Positions 51,983 through 64,000 are shown, numbered from the stretch's first letter. The stretch is 64,000 bases of DNA from Candidatus Hydrogenedens sp. (GCA_016125095.1 WGMK01000017.1:1-64000); one strand, 5' to 3'. The notes: generated from the letters alone by a model not told the origin. Numbers and translations are program-made.

Positions 51983-52591
51983 GTGTTCCGCTTCTTGCGC
52001 GGCGTCATCGCCGAGAAATCCGCCGAAGTGCTGGCGCTCGACGTCAACGGCGTCGGCTATGAAGTCCATGCGCCCGAGACGGTGCTGCGCCGGCTTTCGG
52101 TCGACCAGACGGCGACGCTCCTCACCTATTGCCACATCCGCGAGGAGTCGTTCACCATCTTCGGGTTTCTGCGCGAGGATGAAAAGGCGCTGTTCATCAC
52201 GCTGCTCTCGATCAACAAGGTCGGCCCCAAGGTGGCGCTCTCGATTCTTTCCGCCTTTACGCCGTCGGACTTCGGACGCGCCGTGCTGGACAACAACGTC
52301 GATGCCTTCAAGAAAGTCTCGGGCGTGGGCAAGGCCACGGCGCAGCGGGTCATTCTCGAGATGCGCAACAAGATGAAGCAGGACGCCGACCTGAACGCCA
52401 TCCTCGGCGAGCCGGCCGGGGGCGGTGCGGACGACACCGGCGACGACGTGTTTGAAGCGCTGGTGTCGCTGGGCTGCACGCCGCAGGAAGCCAAGCGCGT
52501 GGCGGCCAAGGCCCGCAAAGAACTTGGTGACGGCGCGACGGACGAAGACCTCGTGCGCGCCGCGCTACGGAGTATGTCGAAGGCGGTTTGA
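51983..52591 (+). CDS. ruvA: Holliday junction DNA helicase RuvA
   Basis: FRFLRGVIAEKSAEVLALDVNGVGYEVHAP; KKVSGVGKATAQRVILEMRNKM; GTG start. Confidence 0.95.
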   Translation: MFRFLRGVIAEKSAEVLALDVNGVGYEVHAPETVLRRLSVDQTATLLTYCHIREESFTIFGFLREDEKALFITLLSINKVGPKVALSILSAFTPSDFGRAVLDNNVDAFKKVSGVGKATAQRVILEMRNKMKQDADLNAILGEPAGGGADDTGDDVFEALVSLGCTPQEAKRVAAKARKELGDGATDEDLVRAALRSMSKAV

Positions 52592-53164
52592 GCGGACGCG
52601 TTCGCGCAGCGTACCCAGCACCGCCAGAGCCACGAGCATGGCGCTGGCCCCCTGCGATGCGCTCCCGTTGCCTTGGTTGCAGCCGCAACCGCACGCAGGA
52701 GGTTCTTTCATTGGTGGCCTGGATTCCTCCATCGAATGCACGGCGGTTGGTATACGCGTGCCGCGCGGGTCCGACAGCACGACGCCTTCGATACCGAGCG
52801 GAACTCCCCCGCTTTCCCGCTTCGACTCCACCATTGCGGTGAGTATCACGCCGGATTCGATGGGCGTCTGATTCAGGCCTGCGATGATAACGCGCCAGCG
52901 CCCGGAACCGATCGCGTTCGAGGAAAGGCTCTTGCCGGCAGCCGCAGCAGCAGCCCCGAGTTCCATGGACTTGATGGTGGTGGTGGGATTCAAGACGACA
53001 TCGAACTGGATCCCGGTCACCTGGTCGCCGGGTCCAGGCAGCAGCGCAATCGGCACAACGAGGGAATCTTCCAGCGATTGAGGATTCTCGCAGCGGAGTG
53101 TCGATGCGGCATGGGCCGTAGAGGCAGCGGCCGCCAGCAGCAGCATCCACGCGACGGTCCGCAT
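52565..53164 (-). CDS. secreted cohesin-like protein with MYXO-CTERM-like C-terminus
   Basis: Signal peptide; AAAGKSLSSNAIGSGRWRVIIAGLNQTPIESGVI; tail ACGCGCNQGN..AMLVALAVLGTLRERVRSNR. Last 27 nt overlap ruvA tail-to-tail. Confidence 0.65.
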   Translation of the reverse strand: MRTVAWMLLLAAAASTAHAASTLRCENPQSLEDSLVVPIALLPGPGDQVTGIQFDVVLNPTTTIKSMELGAAAAAAGKSLSSNAIGSGRWRVIIAGLNQTPIESGVILTAMVESKRESGGVPLGIEGVVLSDPRGTRIPTAVHSMEESRPPMKEPPACGCGCNQGNGSASQGASAMLVALAVLGTLRERVRSNRLRHTP

Positions 53165-53176
53165 TCCGCCCGCGCG

Positions 53177-54379
53177 CTAATGCCGCTTCGCGCGCCGGGT
53201 CCGGCGGGAAAACAAGAACAGGAGCATCGCGCCAGCCGCGCCGATCGTGGCCAGGGTGGCCGCCGAGCGAAGCCAATGTGCGGGACGCGCAACCTCCGTT
53301 TCTATGCGTTCCGGAATACCCCTAGCGTCGTCGACGGGTGTACCGACCGCCGCGACGGAGTTCATGGCCATCCGTTCCGGGGCGGCGGCTTGCGTTTCTG
53401 TGGGACTGGTCGTGACCGGGCGTTCCGTTGCATCCCGATAGGACGGACTCGCGGGAGGCATGGCATTCGGGTGGGTGGCATTCGGCTGAACACGCAAGGC
53501 CGGCCGCTGCGCCGCAGGCTGATTCGCCGGACCGGGCGGCAGGAAATTAGGGCCATTCTGGGCCACCGCGCCCCCGCCCGCAGCATGCGGTGCCGTCGGT
53601 ATGGTTGGAGCGCTGGACGCCACGCCGCCACTCGAGCTGCCGGGCGTATCGGTTTGGGCTGTGTCGGTCGAGGTCCCCGATGCGATGCCTTCGCCCGAGA
53701 GCGCTTCTTCCAGACCCGACGGATATCCGCCGTACCCGTAGCCAGGGTAAGACGCGCTGTGAGTTCCTTCGCCCTCAGTCTGGCTTTCCGATTCCGGCGT
53801 GCTGCCCGTGTTCGACTTATCGGTCTCGGATTCCCCTTCGGGCTGCGTCGTATCGGTATTTACCGGCGTACGGGTGACCACGCTTGGTTTCGTGCTTGGC
53901 TTGGGCGGATTGCCGTTATTGCCGGGATTCGTGTTGTTCCGCTCGCGCACGGGCACGCGATTGCCAGTTGGCGACGACAGCACCGCCGCCGAAATGGCGG
54001 TACCCGGAGCGCTACCGGGGCCGGAGAGCAGCACTTGCGCAATGGTGCCCGTGGGGATGCTGGTCTGGTTCAGCCCTGCTACCAGCACGCGTATCCGACC
54101 GTCGGCCACTTGGGCCACGGCCGCCTGTTTTCCCGAAGCGGCCGCCGCATCGCCCGTCTGGTAACCCGACAAAGCGTACTCGGCCGGCAAGAGCAGGTCG
54201 GCCTGTACGCCCGAGACCGCTTCCCCGGGCTCCACCTCGAGCCAGAGGTAAATCGCCCACGCGCTGCCCTCCTGCACCGGCCCATCGAAACCTATCAGCG
54301 CGCCATGCGCCTCGCTAACGCAGAGCAGCCCGGCCAAGAGGCCGGCCGCCCAGGCGTGTCGAGCAGCGCGTGATCTCAT
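53177..54379 (-). CDS. secreted cohesin-like protein with Pro/Ser/Thr-rich linker and C-terminal TM + basic tail
   Basis: AAASGKQAAVAQVADGRIRVLVAGLNQTSIPTGTIAQVLL; C-term WLRSAATLATIGAAGAMLLFLFSRRTRRAKRH. Confidence 0.68.
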   Translation of the reverse strand: MRSRAARHAWAAGLLAGLLCVSEAHGALIGFDGPVQEGSAWAIYLWLEVEPGEAVSGVQADLLLPAEYALSGYQTGDAAAASGKQAAVAQVADGRIRVLVAGLNQTSIPTGTIAQVLLSGPGSAPGTAISAAVLSSPTGNRVPVRERNNTNPGNNGNPPKPSTKPSVVTRTPVNTDTTQPEGESETDKSNTGSTPESESQTEGEGTHSASYPGYGYGGYPSGLEEALSGEGIASGTSTDTAQTDTPGSSSGGVASSAPTIPTAPHAAGGGAVAQNGPNFLPPGPANQPAAQRPALRVQPNATHPNAMPPASPSYRDATERPVTTSPTETQAAAPERMAMNSVAAVGTPVDDARGIPERIETEVARPAHWLRSAATLATIGAAGAMLLFLFSRRTRRAKRH

Positions 54380-55188
54380 AGAGCATCACTCGCTCTTAGC
54401 GCCACTGGGGCGAATCCGTCCTCGGTATCCGGCGATTCCTCGTAGCCACCCACGGAATAGAACTGGATGGCACGAAGCAGCTCGCCCAATTCGATGGACC
54501 AATCTGGTCCGCCCTGATAATCGCTGCTGTGCGGCCCGCATCCGGTAGGACCAGGCCCCAGCGCGTAGCCATCCTCGGAATTCTCTTCGCAATGGTGCTC
54601 GCGCGCGTTATAGAGCTGGATGATCCGCAGGAGTTCCGACAGCGAAAACCTATGGTCGCGGTCCACATCGCCCGAATGGAAGGTCGGGATCGCGAACTCC
54701 ACGCCGCCATTCGTTGTCGTAGTAGCGACGCTGCCGCCCGAGGGACTGCTCAGGACGGCGTTCTCCAGCGTGACCGCATAGAGTCCGGGCCCGGCCTCGG
54801 AGGCCAGCCCCACCTCCAGCGCAATAAGTTCACCCGGCGCGATTGCATTTTGGTTGAATCCGCTCACCAGCAGGCGCCAGCGCACCGCGGAGATAGGATT
54901 CACCGAGAGCGTTTTACCTGCCGCAGCAATCGGCGGTAAAGCAGTGGCGGAAACGAAGGACAACGGCGCGCCCGTGATGACCACATCGCACTGGAACGCA
55001 GACACCGCCTCGCCCGGGCCAAGGCCCAGCGATAGCGGCAGCGTCACCGTCGTGTTTGTCGTCTGCGTCGTCGCCACATCCAGTTCCAGGCTTGCGCTGC
55101 TGGCCGGGCGGGCCGCAAAGAGGCAGCCCGCCGCGGCCAGCAGCAATGCCAGCCATTCCATACGCCAATGCGACACCGTATGCATCAT
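54376..55188 (-). CDS. secreted cohesin-like protein with C-terminal SELLR module
   Basis: PIAAAGKTLSVNPISAVRWRLLVSGFNQNAIAPGELIALEV; tail FSLSELLRIIQLYN...IELGELLRAIQFYSVGGYEESPDTEDGFAP. 4-bp overlap with the next gene. Confidence 0.7.
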   Translation of the reverse strand: MMHTVSHWRMEWLALLLAAAGCLFAARPASSASLELDVATTQTTNTTVTLPLSLGLGPGEAVSAFQCDVVITGAPLSFVSATALPPIAAAGKTLSVNPISAVRWRLLVSGFNQNAIAPGELIALEVGLASEAGPGLYAVTLENAVLSSPSGGSVATTTTNGGVEFAIPTFHSGDVDRDHRFSLSELLRIIQLYNAREHHCEENSEDGYALGPGPTGCGPHSSDYQGGPDWSIELGELLRAIQFYSVGGYEESPDTEDGFAPVALRASDAL

Positions 55189-55208
55189 GCTCCAGTTGCC
55201 GCGCTGGC

Positions 55209-56504
55209 TTAACGATTCGATTCTGCGTAGTCGGGGATACCGTTGTTATCCGCGTCCACATCCGCGGCGTCGGGCACGCCATCGCGGTCCCGGTCGCCTT
55301 CAATCACCACCTGATCGTCGAGGAGATTCGCGATGCCGTTGCTATCGGAATCGTCCGCGAAGTCGGGCAGCCCGTTGCCGTCGCCGTCGAGCAGGCAGAG
55401 GCCGTTGTCCCCGAATGCCGCCGGCAGGTCGTACAGGCACAGCTCCGACTCGATGAAATCGGGAATGCTGTTGCCGTTCGTGTCTTCCAGTTCCGGCACG
55501 TCGAGTTCGGCCAGCACATCCTCGAGTTCGCTGATGAAGGTCTGCACCAGATCGTCCGCGACCTCGGCCACGGTTCCGCGCAGGAACGACGGCACGTCGA
55601 GTTCATCCAGCATCCAGTCCACCACCAGGTCGTCGAGGCAGTCGAAAATCGGCCGCACCACATCGGGGATGCCCGTTTCCGCGCCGGTCAAATCCGGCGC
55701 AAAGCTGTCGATCCCCTGCCCGTCGAGGCAGAAATCGAGGCGCCGCACCAGTTCGGTTCCGTCCAGCAGCGCCGAGAGGTTGCCCAGCGGGCCGCTCGTA
55801 GGCAGCGGCAGCGGCAGCAGCAGTTCCTCCAGCACATCCGAGGCGCCGTTGCCGTCGTTGTCTTCCAGCGGTACCGGGTCGGCTGTCTGGCCCACCAGCG
55901 CGCGTACATCGCTCGCCGCAGGCTGGCCCACGCCCACCGGAAACACGCCGAGTTCCAGCACGTCGCCGCGCGAGAGGTTCGGCAGCGGTAGCGTCGAGGA
56001 AAGCCCTCCGTCGCCCAGCGGAAACACGATCGTGCCGGCAAAGGTCCCCGTCGTGCTGTCCTCGATGGCGATGGACCACGCGGTGCGGACATCAAGCAGC
56101 AGCTCGAACGCACCCGTTACGGCGTCCACCGGAGCCGTGACGATACGGCCGTCGATGGAGACCGCGATCACCGTCAGCGCGCCTGCGGCGCCCGATTCGG
56201 TCAGCGGCGAAACGACACCGGAAACGCGCTGCAACAGCCCGCCTGCACCCAGCGCGGTGTTCGTGATGGTCTGGACGTCGAGCACATCGACGGTGGTGTT
56301 CAGATCGACATCCGCCTCCGGGTTCGCCGTGGCCTGTCCCAAGGCCATGTTCACCGAAGTCTGGACGTCGAGTACGTTGATCACCCCATCGAGGTTCACG
56401 TCGCCCGGCAGACCGGTCATCTGTGCCACGGCAAGGGCAGGCGCCAGCCAGGCCGCCCAGCCCAGCAGCAGCGCCCAGAGCGCCATGGTCTTTAACTTGT
56501 TCAT
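55209..56504 (-). CDS. secreted dockerin type I protein with C-terminal TSP3-like calcium-binding repeats
   Basis: N-term GDVNLDGVINVLDVQTSVNMALG...ADVDLNTTVDVLDVQTITNTALG; C-term DGDGNGLPDFADDSDSNGIANLLDD...DRDRDGVPDAADVDADNNGIPDYAES. Confidence 0.82.
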   Translation of the reverse strand: MNKLKTMALWALLLGWAAWLAPALAVAQMTGLPGDVNLDGVINVLDVQTSVNMALGQATANPEADVDLNTTVDVLDVQTITNTALGAGGLLQRVSGVVSPLTESGAAGALTVIAVSIDGRIVTAPVDAVTGAFELLLDVRTAWSIAIEDSTTGTFAGTIVFPLGDGGLSSTLPLPNLSRGDVLELGVFPVGVGQPAASDVRALVGQTADPVPLEDNDGNGASDVLEELLLPLPLPTSGPLGNLSALLDGTELVRRLDFCLDGQGIDSFAPDLTGAETGIPDVVRPIFDCLDDLVVDWMLDELDVPSFLRGTVAEVADDLVQTFISELEDVLAELDVPELEDTNGNSIPDFIESELCLYDLPAAFGDNGLCLLDGDGNGLPDFADDSDSNGIANLLDDQVVIEGDRDRDGVPDAADVDADNNGIPDYAESNR

Positions 56505-56786
56505 ACCCTTATTACTCCAATGCCGGGCGCCGGAGAGGTCCGGCGCCGCGGCGTTAGCTGATACTTCAATTCACCCTAAGTTTGTCACCGGAGATTTTCC
56601 GCGCATGCCCGCCCAGGCATGCGAAGGTGAAAGGAAAGGACGAAAGCGGCACCGGCTTGCCCCGTGTAGTTTCCGGGCGCGCGGACGCTGCGTTGCAGCA
56701 TCGCACGCCATTTTCACGACCGGCGCGGCCGCGTGTTTCCGCATCGTACCGCGATGGGTTGGGATGCGTAGACACACTTCGCCCTT

Positions 56787-57269
56787 TCAGGCGGCCGCCG
56801 GCGGGGCATTGGGCGACAGCGCACCCAGCATCAGGCGCGCGATTGGGGAAGGCTTCTCATCCTGACCGGGAAGGCTGCCGCCCCGCTCGCGGGTGTCGGC
56901 GTCTTCTGCCGGATCGTAGGCGGCAAACTGAACCGCCAGCACCACCACGGGCACCGGCACGACACCCGGATCAGGCACGTTATCCTGTTGCGGCGGTTCG
57001 GGTTCGGAGGTTTCCGTAGCTTGCGCTAGGATGCGTTGAACGTCCAGCACATCCACCACGCCGTCCCCGTTTACGTCCGCCTCAAGCGTCACGTTTCCGG
57101 AGAGCGCCTCGGCCACCGCCCGCTGGAAATCCAGCACGTCCACCACGGCATCGCCGTTCGTATCCGCCACGCTTGCCGCAGCCGGCAAGGTGAACGGCCA
57201 CGGCGACAGTGCCAGGCACGCCGCAACGAACGCATGTAGAACGGGCTGAATACGCACAAAAGCCTCCAC
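56787..57269 (-). CDS. small secreted dockerin type I protein
   Basis: Signal-like N-terminus; ADTNGDAVVDVLDFQRAVAEALSG and ADVNGDGVVDVLDVQRILAQA. Confidence 0.78.
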   Translation of the reverse strand: MEAFVRIQPVLHAFVAACLALSPWPFTLPAAASVADTNGDAVVDVLDFQRAVAEALSGNVTLEADVNGDGVVDVLDVQRILAQATETSEPEPPQQDNVPDPGVVPVPVVVLAVQFAAYDPAEDADTRERGGSLPGQDEKPSPIARLMLGALSPNAPPAAA

Positions 57270-57327
57270 CCATCATGCTACCACGGCGCATGAAGGGAGT
57301 CAACGCAAACTGCGGAAACCCGGACGC

Positions 57328-59043
57328 TTAGAGCTTGAGGTCCTTGTCCGTCACTGCGCCCTCGGAGGCGCTGCTCACGTGCGAGGCGTACTTCGCCAGC
57401 ACGCCGCTGGTGTAGCGCGGGTCTGGCCGCTTCCAGGCCTTCCGGCGACGCGTGATTTCCGCGGCCGGCAGGTCCAGATTGATGGTCCGCTTTTTGGCGT
57501 CGATGGTGATGGGATCGCCGTCTTTCAGCATTCCGATCAGGCCGCCTTCGTAGGCTTCGGGGGTGATATGGCCGACCACGAAGCCGTGGCTGCCTCCGGA
57601 GAAGCGCCCGTCGGTGATGAGCGCGACGTCCTGCCCGAGGCCCTTGCCCATGACTGCCGACGTCGGCGCGAGCATCTCGCGCATGCCGGGGCCACCCTTC
57701 GGGCCCTCGTAGCGGATGACGATGACGTGGCCCTTCTGGATCGTGCCGTCCAGAATCGCCTTCAGTGCCGTCTCTTCAGAGTCGTAGACCTTGGCAGTAC
57801 CGGAGAACTTGAGGCCCTCGTTGCCGGAGATCTTGGCCACCGCGCCCGTTTCGGCCAGGTTGCCGTAGAGCACGACCAGGTGGCCGTCCTTCTTCTTCGG
57901 GTTGTCGAAGCCGCGGACGACGTCCTGGCCCTTGGGGTAGGGCTTCACGCCTTTCAGGTTCTGGGCCACGGTCTTGCCGGTTACCGTCATGCAGTCGCCA
58001 TGCAACAGGCCGGCGTCGAGGAGCATCTTCATGAGCGGCGTCAGCCCGCCGATCTTGACCAACTCCGCCATCACGTACTTGCCGCTCGGGCGCAGGTCGG
58101 CCAGCACCGGCACCTTCTTGCCGATGCGGGTGAAATCGTCCAGCTTGAGGTTGATGCCCGCGTCGTGCGCGATGGCCAGCAGGTGCAGCACCGCATTCGT
58201 CGAGCCGCCCAGCGCGGTGACCACCGTGATCGCGTTCTCGAAGGCCTTCTTTGTGAGGATGTCCTTCGGCCGGATGTTTTTCTTGATAAGGTTGACCACG
58301 GCGGCGCCGGCATCGCGGCAGTCCTTGGCCTTGTCCGCCGAGATGGCAGCCTGCGCCGAGGAGTTCGGCAGGCTCATGCCCAGCGCCTCGATGGCGCTCG
58401 CCATGGTATTGGCCGTATACATGCCGCCGCACGAGCCCGGCCCCGGAATGGCGCAGGCCTCTATCTTCTTGAGCTCCTTGTCGGAGAGGTCGCCGCGGGC
58501 GTTGGCACCCACCGCCTCGAACACCGACACGATGTCTACCGGCTCTCCGTTGTAGTTGCCCGGCATGATGGTGCCGCCGTAAACAAACACCGCGGGGCGG
58601 TTCAGCCGGGCGATGGCCATCAGGCAGCCGGGCATGTTCTTGTCGCAGCCACCGATGGCCACGACGCCGTCCAGGTTCTCGCAGGCCACGACGGTCTCGA
58701 TGGAGTCCGCGATCACCTCGCGCGAAACCAGTGAGTACTTCATGCCCTCGGTGCCCATCGAGATGCCGTCGGAGATGGTGATGGTGTTGAAGATGATGCC
58801 CTTGCCGCCGGCCTTGTTCACGCCGAGTTCGCTCTCGCGCGCCAGCACGTCGATGTGCATGTTACAGGGCGTCACCATGCTCCAGGTGGAGGCCACGCCG
58901 ATCATGTTCTTCTTGAAATCGGCATCGCCGAAGCCCACGGCGCGCAGCATCGCGCGGCTCGGGGCCTTGTCCTTGGGATCCGAAATCAGCCTCGAGAACT
59001 CGCGGTTCGCCGCGCTTCCGCTCTTTTTTCGCGTGTCAGCCAT
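57328..59043 (-). CDS. ilvD: dihydroxy-acid dehydratase
   Basis: [79 protein letters not shown] at 59043 preferred. Confidence 0.95.
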   Translation of the reverse strand: MADTRKKSGSAANREFSRLISDPKDKAPSRAMLRAVGFGDADFKKNMIGVASTWSMVTPCNMHIDVLARESELGVNKAGGKGIIFNTITISDGISMGTEGMKYSLVSREVIADSIETVVACENLDGVVAIGGCDKNMPGCLMAIARLNRPAVFVYGGTIMPGNYNGEPVDIVSVFEAVGANARGDLSDKELKKIEACAIPGPGSCGGMYTANTMASAIEALGMSLPNSSAQAAISADKAKDCRDAGAAVVNLIKKNIRPKDILTKKAFENAITVVTALGGSTNAVLHLLAIAHDAGINLKLDDFTRIGKKVPVLADLRPSGKYVMAELVKIGGLTPLMKMLLDAGLLHGDCMTVTGKTVAQNLKGVKPYPKGQDVVRGFDNPKKKDGHLVVLYGNLAETGAVAKISGNEGLKFSGTAKVYDSEETALKAILDGTIQKGHVIVIRYEGPKGGPGMREMLAPTSAVMGKGLGQDVALITDGRFSGGSHGFVVGHITPEAYEGGLIGMLKDGDPITIDAKKRTINLDLPAAEITRRRKAWKRPDPRYTSGVLAKYASHVSSASEGAVTDKDLKL

Positions 59044-59208
59044 GATACAACTCCCTCCAGCGCCCGGCGGATCGCGGGCGGTCGTGCTTGTAAGAATGGG
59101 CCGCATTATGCGCACTGGGAACCGGCCGCGCAAGCGCATGCGATTTCCCGCCCGATTCTGCTACTATCCCGGCCAACGTTGGGTCCGAGAGGAATACGTC
59201 GTAGCGCC

Positions 59209-60309
59209 ATGAAGATTGCCATTCTCGGTATACGCGGGGTTCCCGCGCGCTACGGCGGACTGGAAACGTGTGCAGAGGAAGTGGGCGCACGCCTGGCCGA
59301 CCGAGGCCATGAGGTGGTGTGCTACTGCCGGACGGGCTGCGATGACGATGGCCTGCCTGAATTCCGCGGCATCAAGCGCATCGAGTTGCCCAGCCTGCGC
59401 TATTCCGCTACCGACACCTACACCCACAGCCTCGCCGCCTGTGTCCATGTCGTTTCGCAGCGGCCGGATGTGATCCTCGCGTTCAACCCGGCCATCTCCA
59501 CGCTCTGCGCGATTCCCAAGATCTTCGGCTACCGCATCTGCCTCAACCCGAACGGCTACGACTGGCGACGCCCGAAATGGGGACCGTTCGCCAAGCGCTT
59601 CATCTACGCCTCGGCCTATTTCGCCTCCAAGGTGTGCGACAAGCTGATCATCGATGCGAAATCGGTGAGCGACTATTACGCCTCGGACTTCGAGTGTTCT
59701 CCGGTCCATATCCCCAATGGCGCGAATATAGACCCGGAATCGAAGAACCCGGAAGTGCTGGCGGAATACGGGCTGGAGAAGGACGGCTACTTCCTCTTCC
59801 TCAGCCGCCATGTGCCGGACAACAGCTGCGAGCTGATTATTCAGGCCTTCGAGAAACTGAAGACGAACAAGAAGCTCGTGTTCGGCGGCGGCAATCCCGA
59901 GGACAGCGACTACGCGCGTTCGCTGCGCAACACCAGCGACGAGCGCATCGTGTTCCCGGGTGCCATCTACGACCCGGTCCACGTGAAGGAACTGCATCAC
60001 GGCGCGTATGCGGTCATTCATGGAAACCAGCCGGGTGGCACGAGCCTCGGCCTGCTGAAGGCCATGGGCTACGCCTGCTGCGTCTTGACGCTCGACACGG
60101 TCGATAACGCCTATGTGGTGCAGGACTCGGCCATCACCTATCAGCTCTCGGCCATGGACCTGACAGGCAAGATGAAGTACCTGCTCGATCATCCCGAGCG
60201 CGTGCAGGAACTGCGGCAATTGGCGCTGAAGCGGTGTGAAGCCGCCTATTCATGGGACACTCTGGCCGGCGAATACGAACGTGTGCTTGCCGAGGTCGCG
60301 GGGAAATAA
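59209..60309 (+). CDS. glycosyltransferase (DUF1972/GT4-like)
   Basis: MKIAILGIRGVPARYGGLETCAEEVGARLADRGHEVVCYCR; LFLSRHVPDNSCELIIQAFEKL; GTSLGLLKAMGYA. ATG at 59209. Confidence 0.9.
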   Translation: MKIAILGIRGVPARYGGLETCAEEVGARLADRGHEVVCYCRTGCDDDGLPEFRGIKRIELPSLRYSATDTYTHSLAACVHVVSQRPDVILAFNPAISTLCAIPKIFGYRICLNPNGYDWRRPKWGPFAKRFIYASAYFASKVCDKLIIDAKSVSDYYASDFECSPVHIPNGANIDPESKNPEVLAEYGLEKDGYFLFLSRHVPDNSCELIIQAFEKLKTNKKLVFGGGNPEDSDYARSLRNTSDERIVFPGAIYDPVHVKELHHGAYAVIHGNQPGGTSLGLLKAMGYACCVLTLDTVDNAYVVQDSAITYQLSAMDLTGKMKYLLDHPERVQELRQLALKRCEAAYSWDTLAGEYERVLAEVAGK

Positions 60310-60327
60310 CCCAGCCGCTATCGCCTA

Positions 60328-61776
60328 TCAGGCGATGATCTTGTCGACCACCTTGCCGGCCACGTCGGTCAGCCGGAAATCGCGCCCCTTGAAGCGGTAG
60401 GTCAGTCTCAGGTGATCGATGCCCAGCAGGTGCAGCATCGTCGCGTGCAGGTCGTGCACGTGCACCGGATCCTCGACGGGCCCAAAGCCCAATTCGTCGT
60501 TCTCGCCCAGCGTAAAGCCCGCCTTCACCCCGCCACCCGCCATCCACATGGTCGAACAATCGTTATGGTGGTTGCGGCCTATCGTATCGCGCAGTTCGCC
60601 CATAGGCGTGCGTCCGAATTCGCCGCCCCAGATGACAAGCGTATCCTCGAGCATGCCCCGCTGCTTGAGGTCGCGGATAAGCGCTGCGCAGGGCTGGTCG
60701 ATTTGGCGGCACACCAGGTCGAGATCGCTACTGAGCGTTTCGCCGCCGCCGCCGTGGTGGTCCCAGTTGGTGTGGTAAAGCTGCACAAAGCGCGTGCCGC
60801 GCTCCACCAGCCGCCTCGCCAGTAGGCAATTGCGGCCGAAGGACGCCTCGCCTTCCTTGATTCCGTACATGTCCAACGTATCGGCGCTCTCGCCGGAGAG
60901 GTCCATCAGCTCCGGCGCGCTGCTCTGCATGCGGTAGGCCATTTCGTAGGCCGCGATGCGCGTGCCGATTTCGTCGTCCTCGAGTTCTGCCATGCGCTCG
61001 CGGTTGAGCGCGTTCACCGTGTCGATGACATCGCGTTGGCAAGCCGCGTCCACGCCGGGAGGGTTGCTGAGGTTCAGGATGGGATCGCCCGAGCCGCGGA
61101 AGGGCACGCCCTGGTGCGCGGTGGGCAGGAAACCGCTGCCCCAGTTCACGGCGCCACCGCGCGGACCGCGCGGACCCGACAGCAGCACCACGAAGCCGGG
61201 CAAGTCGTCGGCCTCGCTGCCGATGCCGTAGGTGACCCAGGCCCCCATGCTCGGCCGCCCGAACTGCGCGCTGCCGGTGTTCATGTAGAGCTTGGCCGGC
61301 GCGTGGTTGGGCACCTCGGTCTGGATGGTTTTGATGATGCTAATCTCGTCGACAATACCCGCCATATGCGGCAGGCATTCGGACACCCAGGTGCCGTTGC
61401 TGCCGTATTGCTTGAACTCGCGCACTGTTCCCAGCAGCTTCACCTTCTCAATCGGGAACGACGAGTCCATGAACGCGAAGCGCCGGCCCTCGAGATATTC
61501 TTTCGGGATGGGCGTGTTGGTGAACTTCTGCAATTGCGGCTTGTAGTCGAAAAGTTCGAGCTGGCTCGGGCCGCCGGCCATGAAGAGGAAGATGACGTTC
61601 TTGGCCTTGGGGGCGTGGTGCCGCACCGAGAGGGCGGATGCCGAGGCCTCGGGCCCGCCCAAAAGCGACGCGAGCGCCAGCCCGCCCAGCCCCACACCGC
61701 AATCGCGGAAGAAGTGCCGGCGCGTCACGCGGCGTAGTTCCTTCTGATAAAGCTCTTCCATCGGGTCCGTCGTCAT
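60328..61776 (-). CDS. DUF1501 domain-containing protein with TAT-like signal
   Basis: RRHFFRDCGVGLGGLALASLLGG; NVIFLFMAGGPSQLELFDYKP; WGGEFGRTPMGE. Confidence 0.92.
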   Translation of the reverse strand: MTTDPMEELYQKELRRVTRRHFFRDCGVGLGGLALASLLGGPEASASALSVRHHAPKAKNVIFLFMAGGPSQLELFDYKPQLQKFTNTPIPKEYLEGRRFAFMDSSFPIEKVKLLGTVREFKQYGSNGTWVSECLPHMAGIVDEISIIKTIQTEVPNHAPAKLYMNTGSAQFGRPSMGAWVTYGIGSEADDLPGFVVLLSGPRGPRGGAVNWGSGFLPTAHQGVPFRGSGDPILNLSNPPGVDAACQRDVIDTVNALNRERMAELEDDEIGTRIAAYEMAYRMQSSAPELMDLSGESADTLDMYGIKEGEASFGRNCLLARRLVERGTRFVQLYHTNWDHHGGGGETLSSDLDLVCRQIDQPCAALIRDLKQRGMLEDTLVIWGGEFGRTPMGELRDTIGRNHHNDCSTMWMAGGGVKAGFTLGENDELGFGPVEDPVHVHDLHATMLHLLGIDHLRLTYRFKGRDFRLTDVAGKVVDKIIA

Positions 61777-61780
61777 GCCG

Positions 61781-64000
<2,220 letters not shown>

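Noticed and set aside
56526-56547. GGCGCCGG-N6-CCGGCGCC hairpin upstream of the dockerin gene at 55209-56504
   Set aside because: Strong stem but no U-tract, and it lies in the 5' region of the gene. Not enough to call a terminator or regulator.
55209-57269. A classical cellulosome
   Set aside because: Dockerins and cohesin-like domains are present, but I see no glycoside hydrolase, carbohydrate-binding module or canonical scaffoldin in the window.

Overview
64 kb bacterial chromosomal window, high GC, densely coding. I found no rRNA, tRNA, CRISPR array, transposase or phage genes. Housekeeping blocks: prmC-prfA-rpmE, leuA, ilvD, yebC-ruvC-ruvA, a Bcp peroxiredoxin, DUF2851, a GGDEF protein, an L,D-transpeptidase, a Ser/Thr kinase, a MoxR ATPase, an aldo/keto reductase, a glycosyltransferase, and a planctomycete-type DUF1501 plus DUF1549/DUF1553 pair that runs off the right edge. 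Two bioenergetic operons diverge from a ~1 kb intergenic region: Alternative Complex III + SCO + caa3-type oxidase on the minus strand (23.6-36.8 kb), and a V/A-type ATPase on the plus strand (37.8-47.1 kb) that ends in a PTS EIIA-like gene. A pseudopilin/PilX-like operon (47.2-50.6 kb) encodes a protein with one CXXCH motif. The most unusual content is a secreted protein set combining cohesin-like domains, dockerins and a C-terminal module (two 'LSELLRxIQxYN' repeats with a 'TEDGF.P'-type ending) found on three otherwise unrelated proteins. It includes a 52.5-57.3 kb cluster where three paralogous cohesin-like proteins have three different C-terminal tails, followed by two dockerin genes. DNA-level observations: a structured leader that appears to pair the Shine-Dalgarno of a gene cut by the left edge, a 27-bp imperfect direct repeat flanking a 3.5-kb repeat-protein gene, and an inverted pair of 8-bp-periodic ATCCTGTN repeats upstream of leuA. 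The lineage is probably Planctomycetota/Hydrogenedentota-like (inference only).
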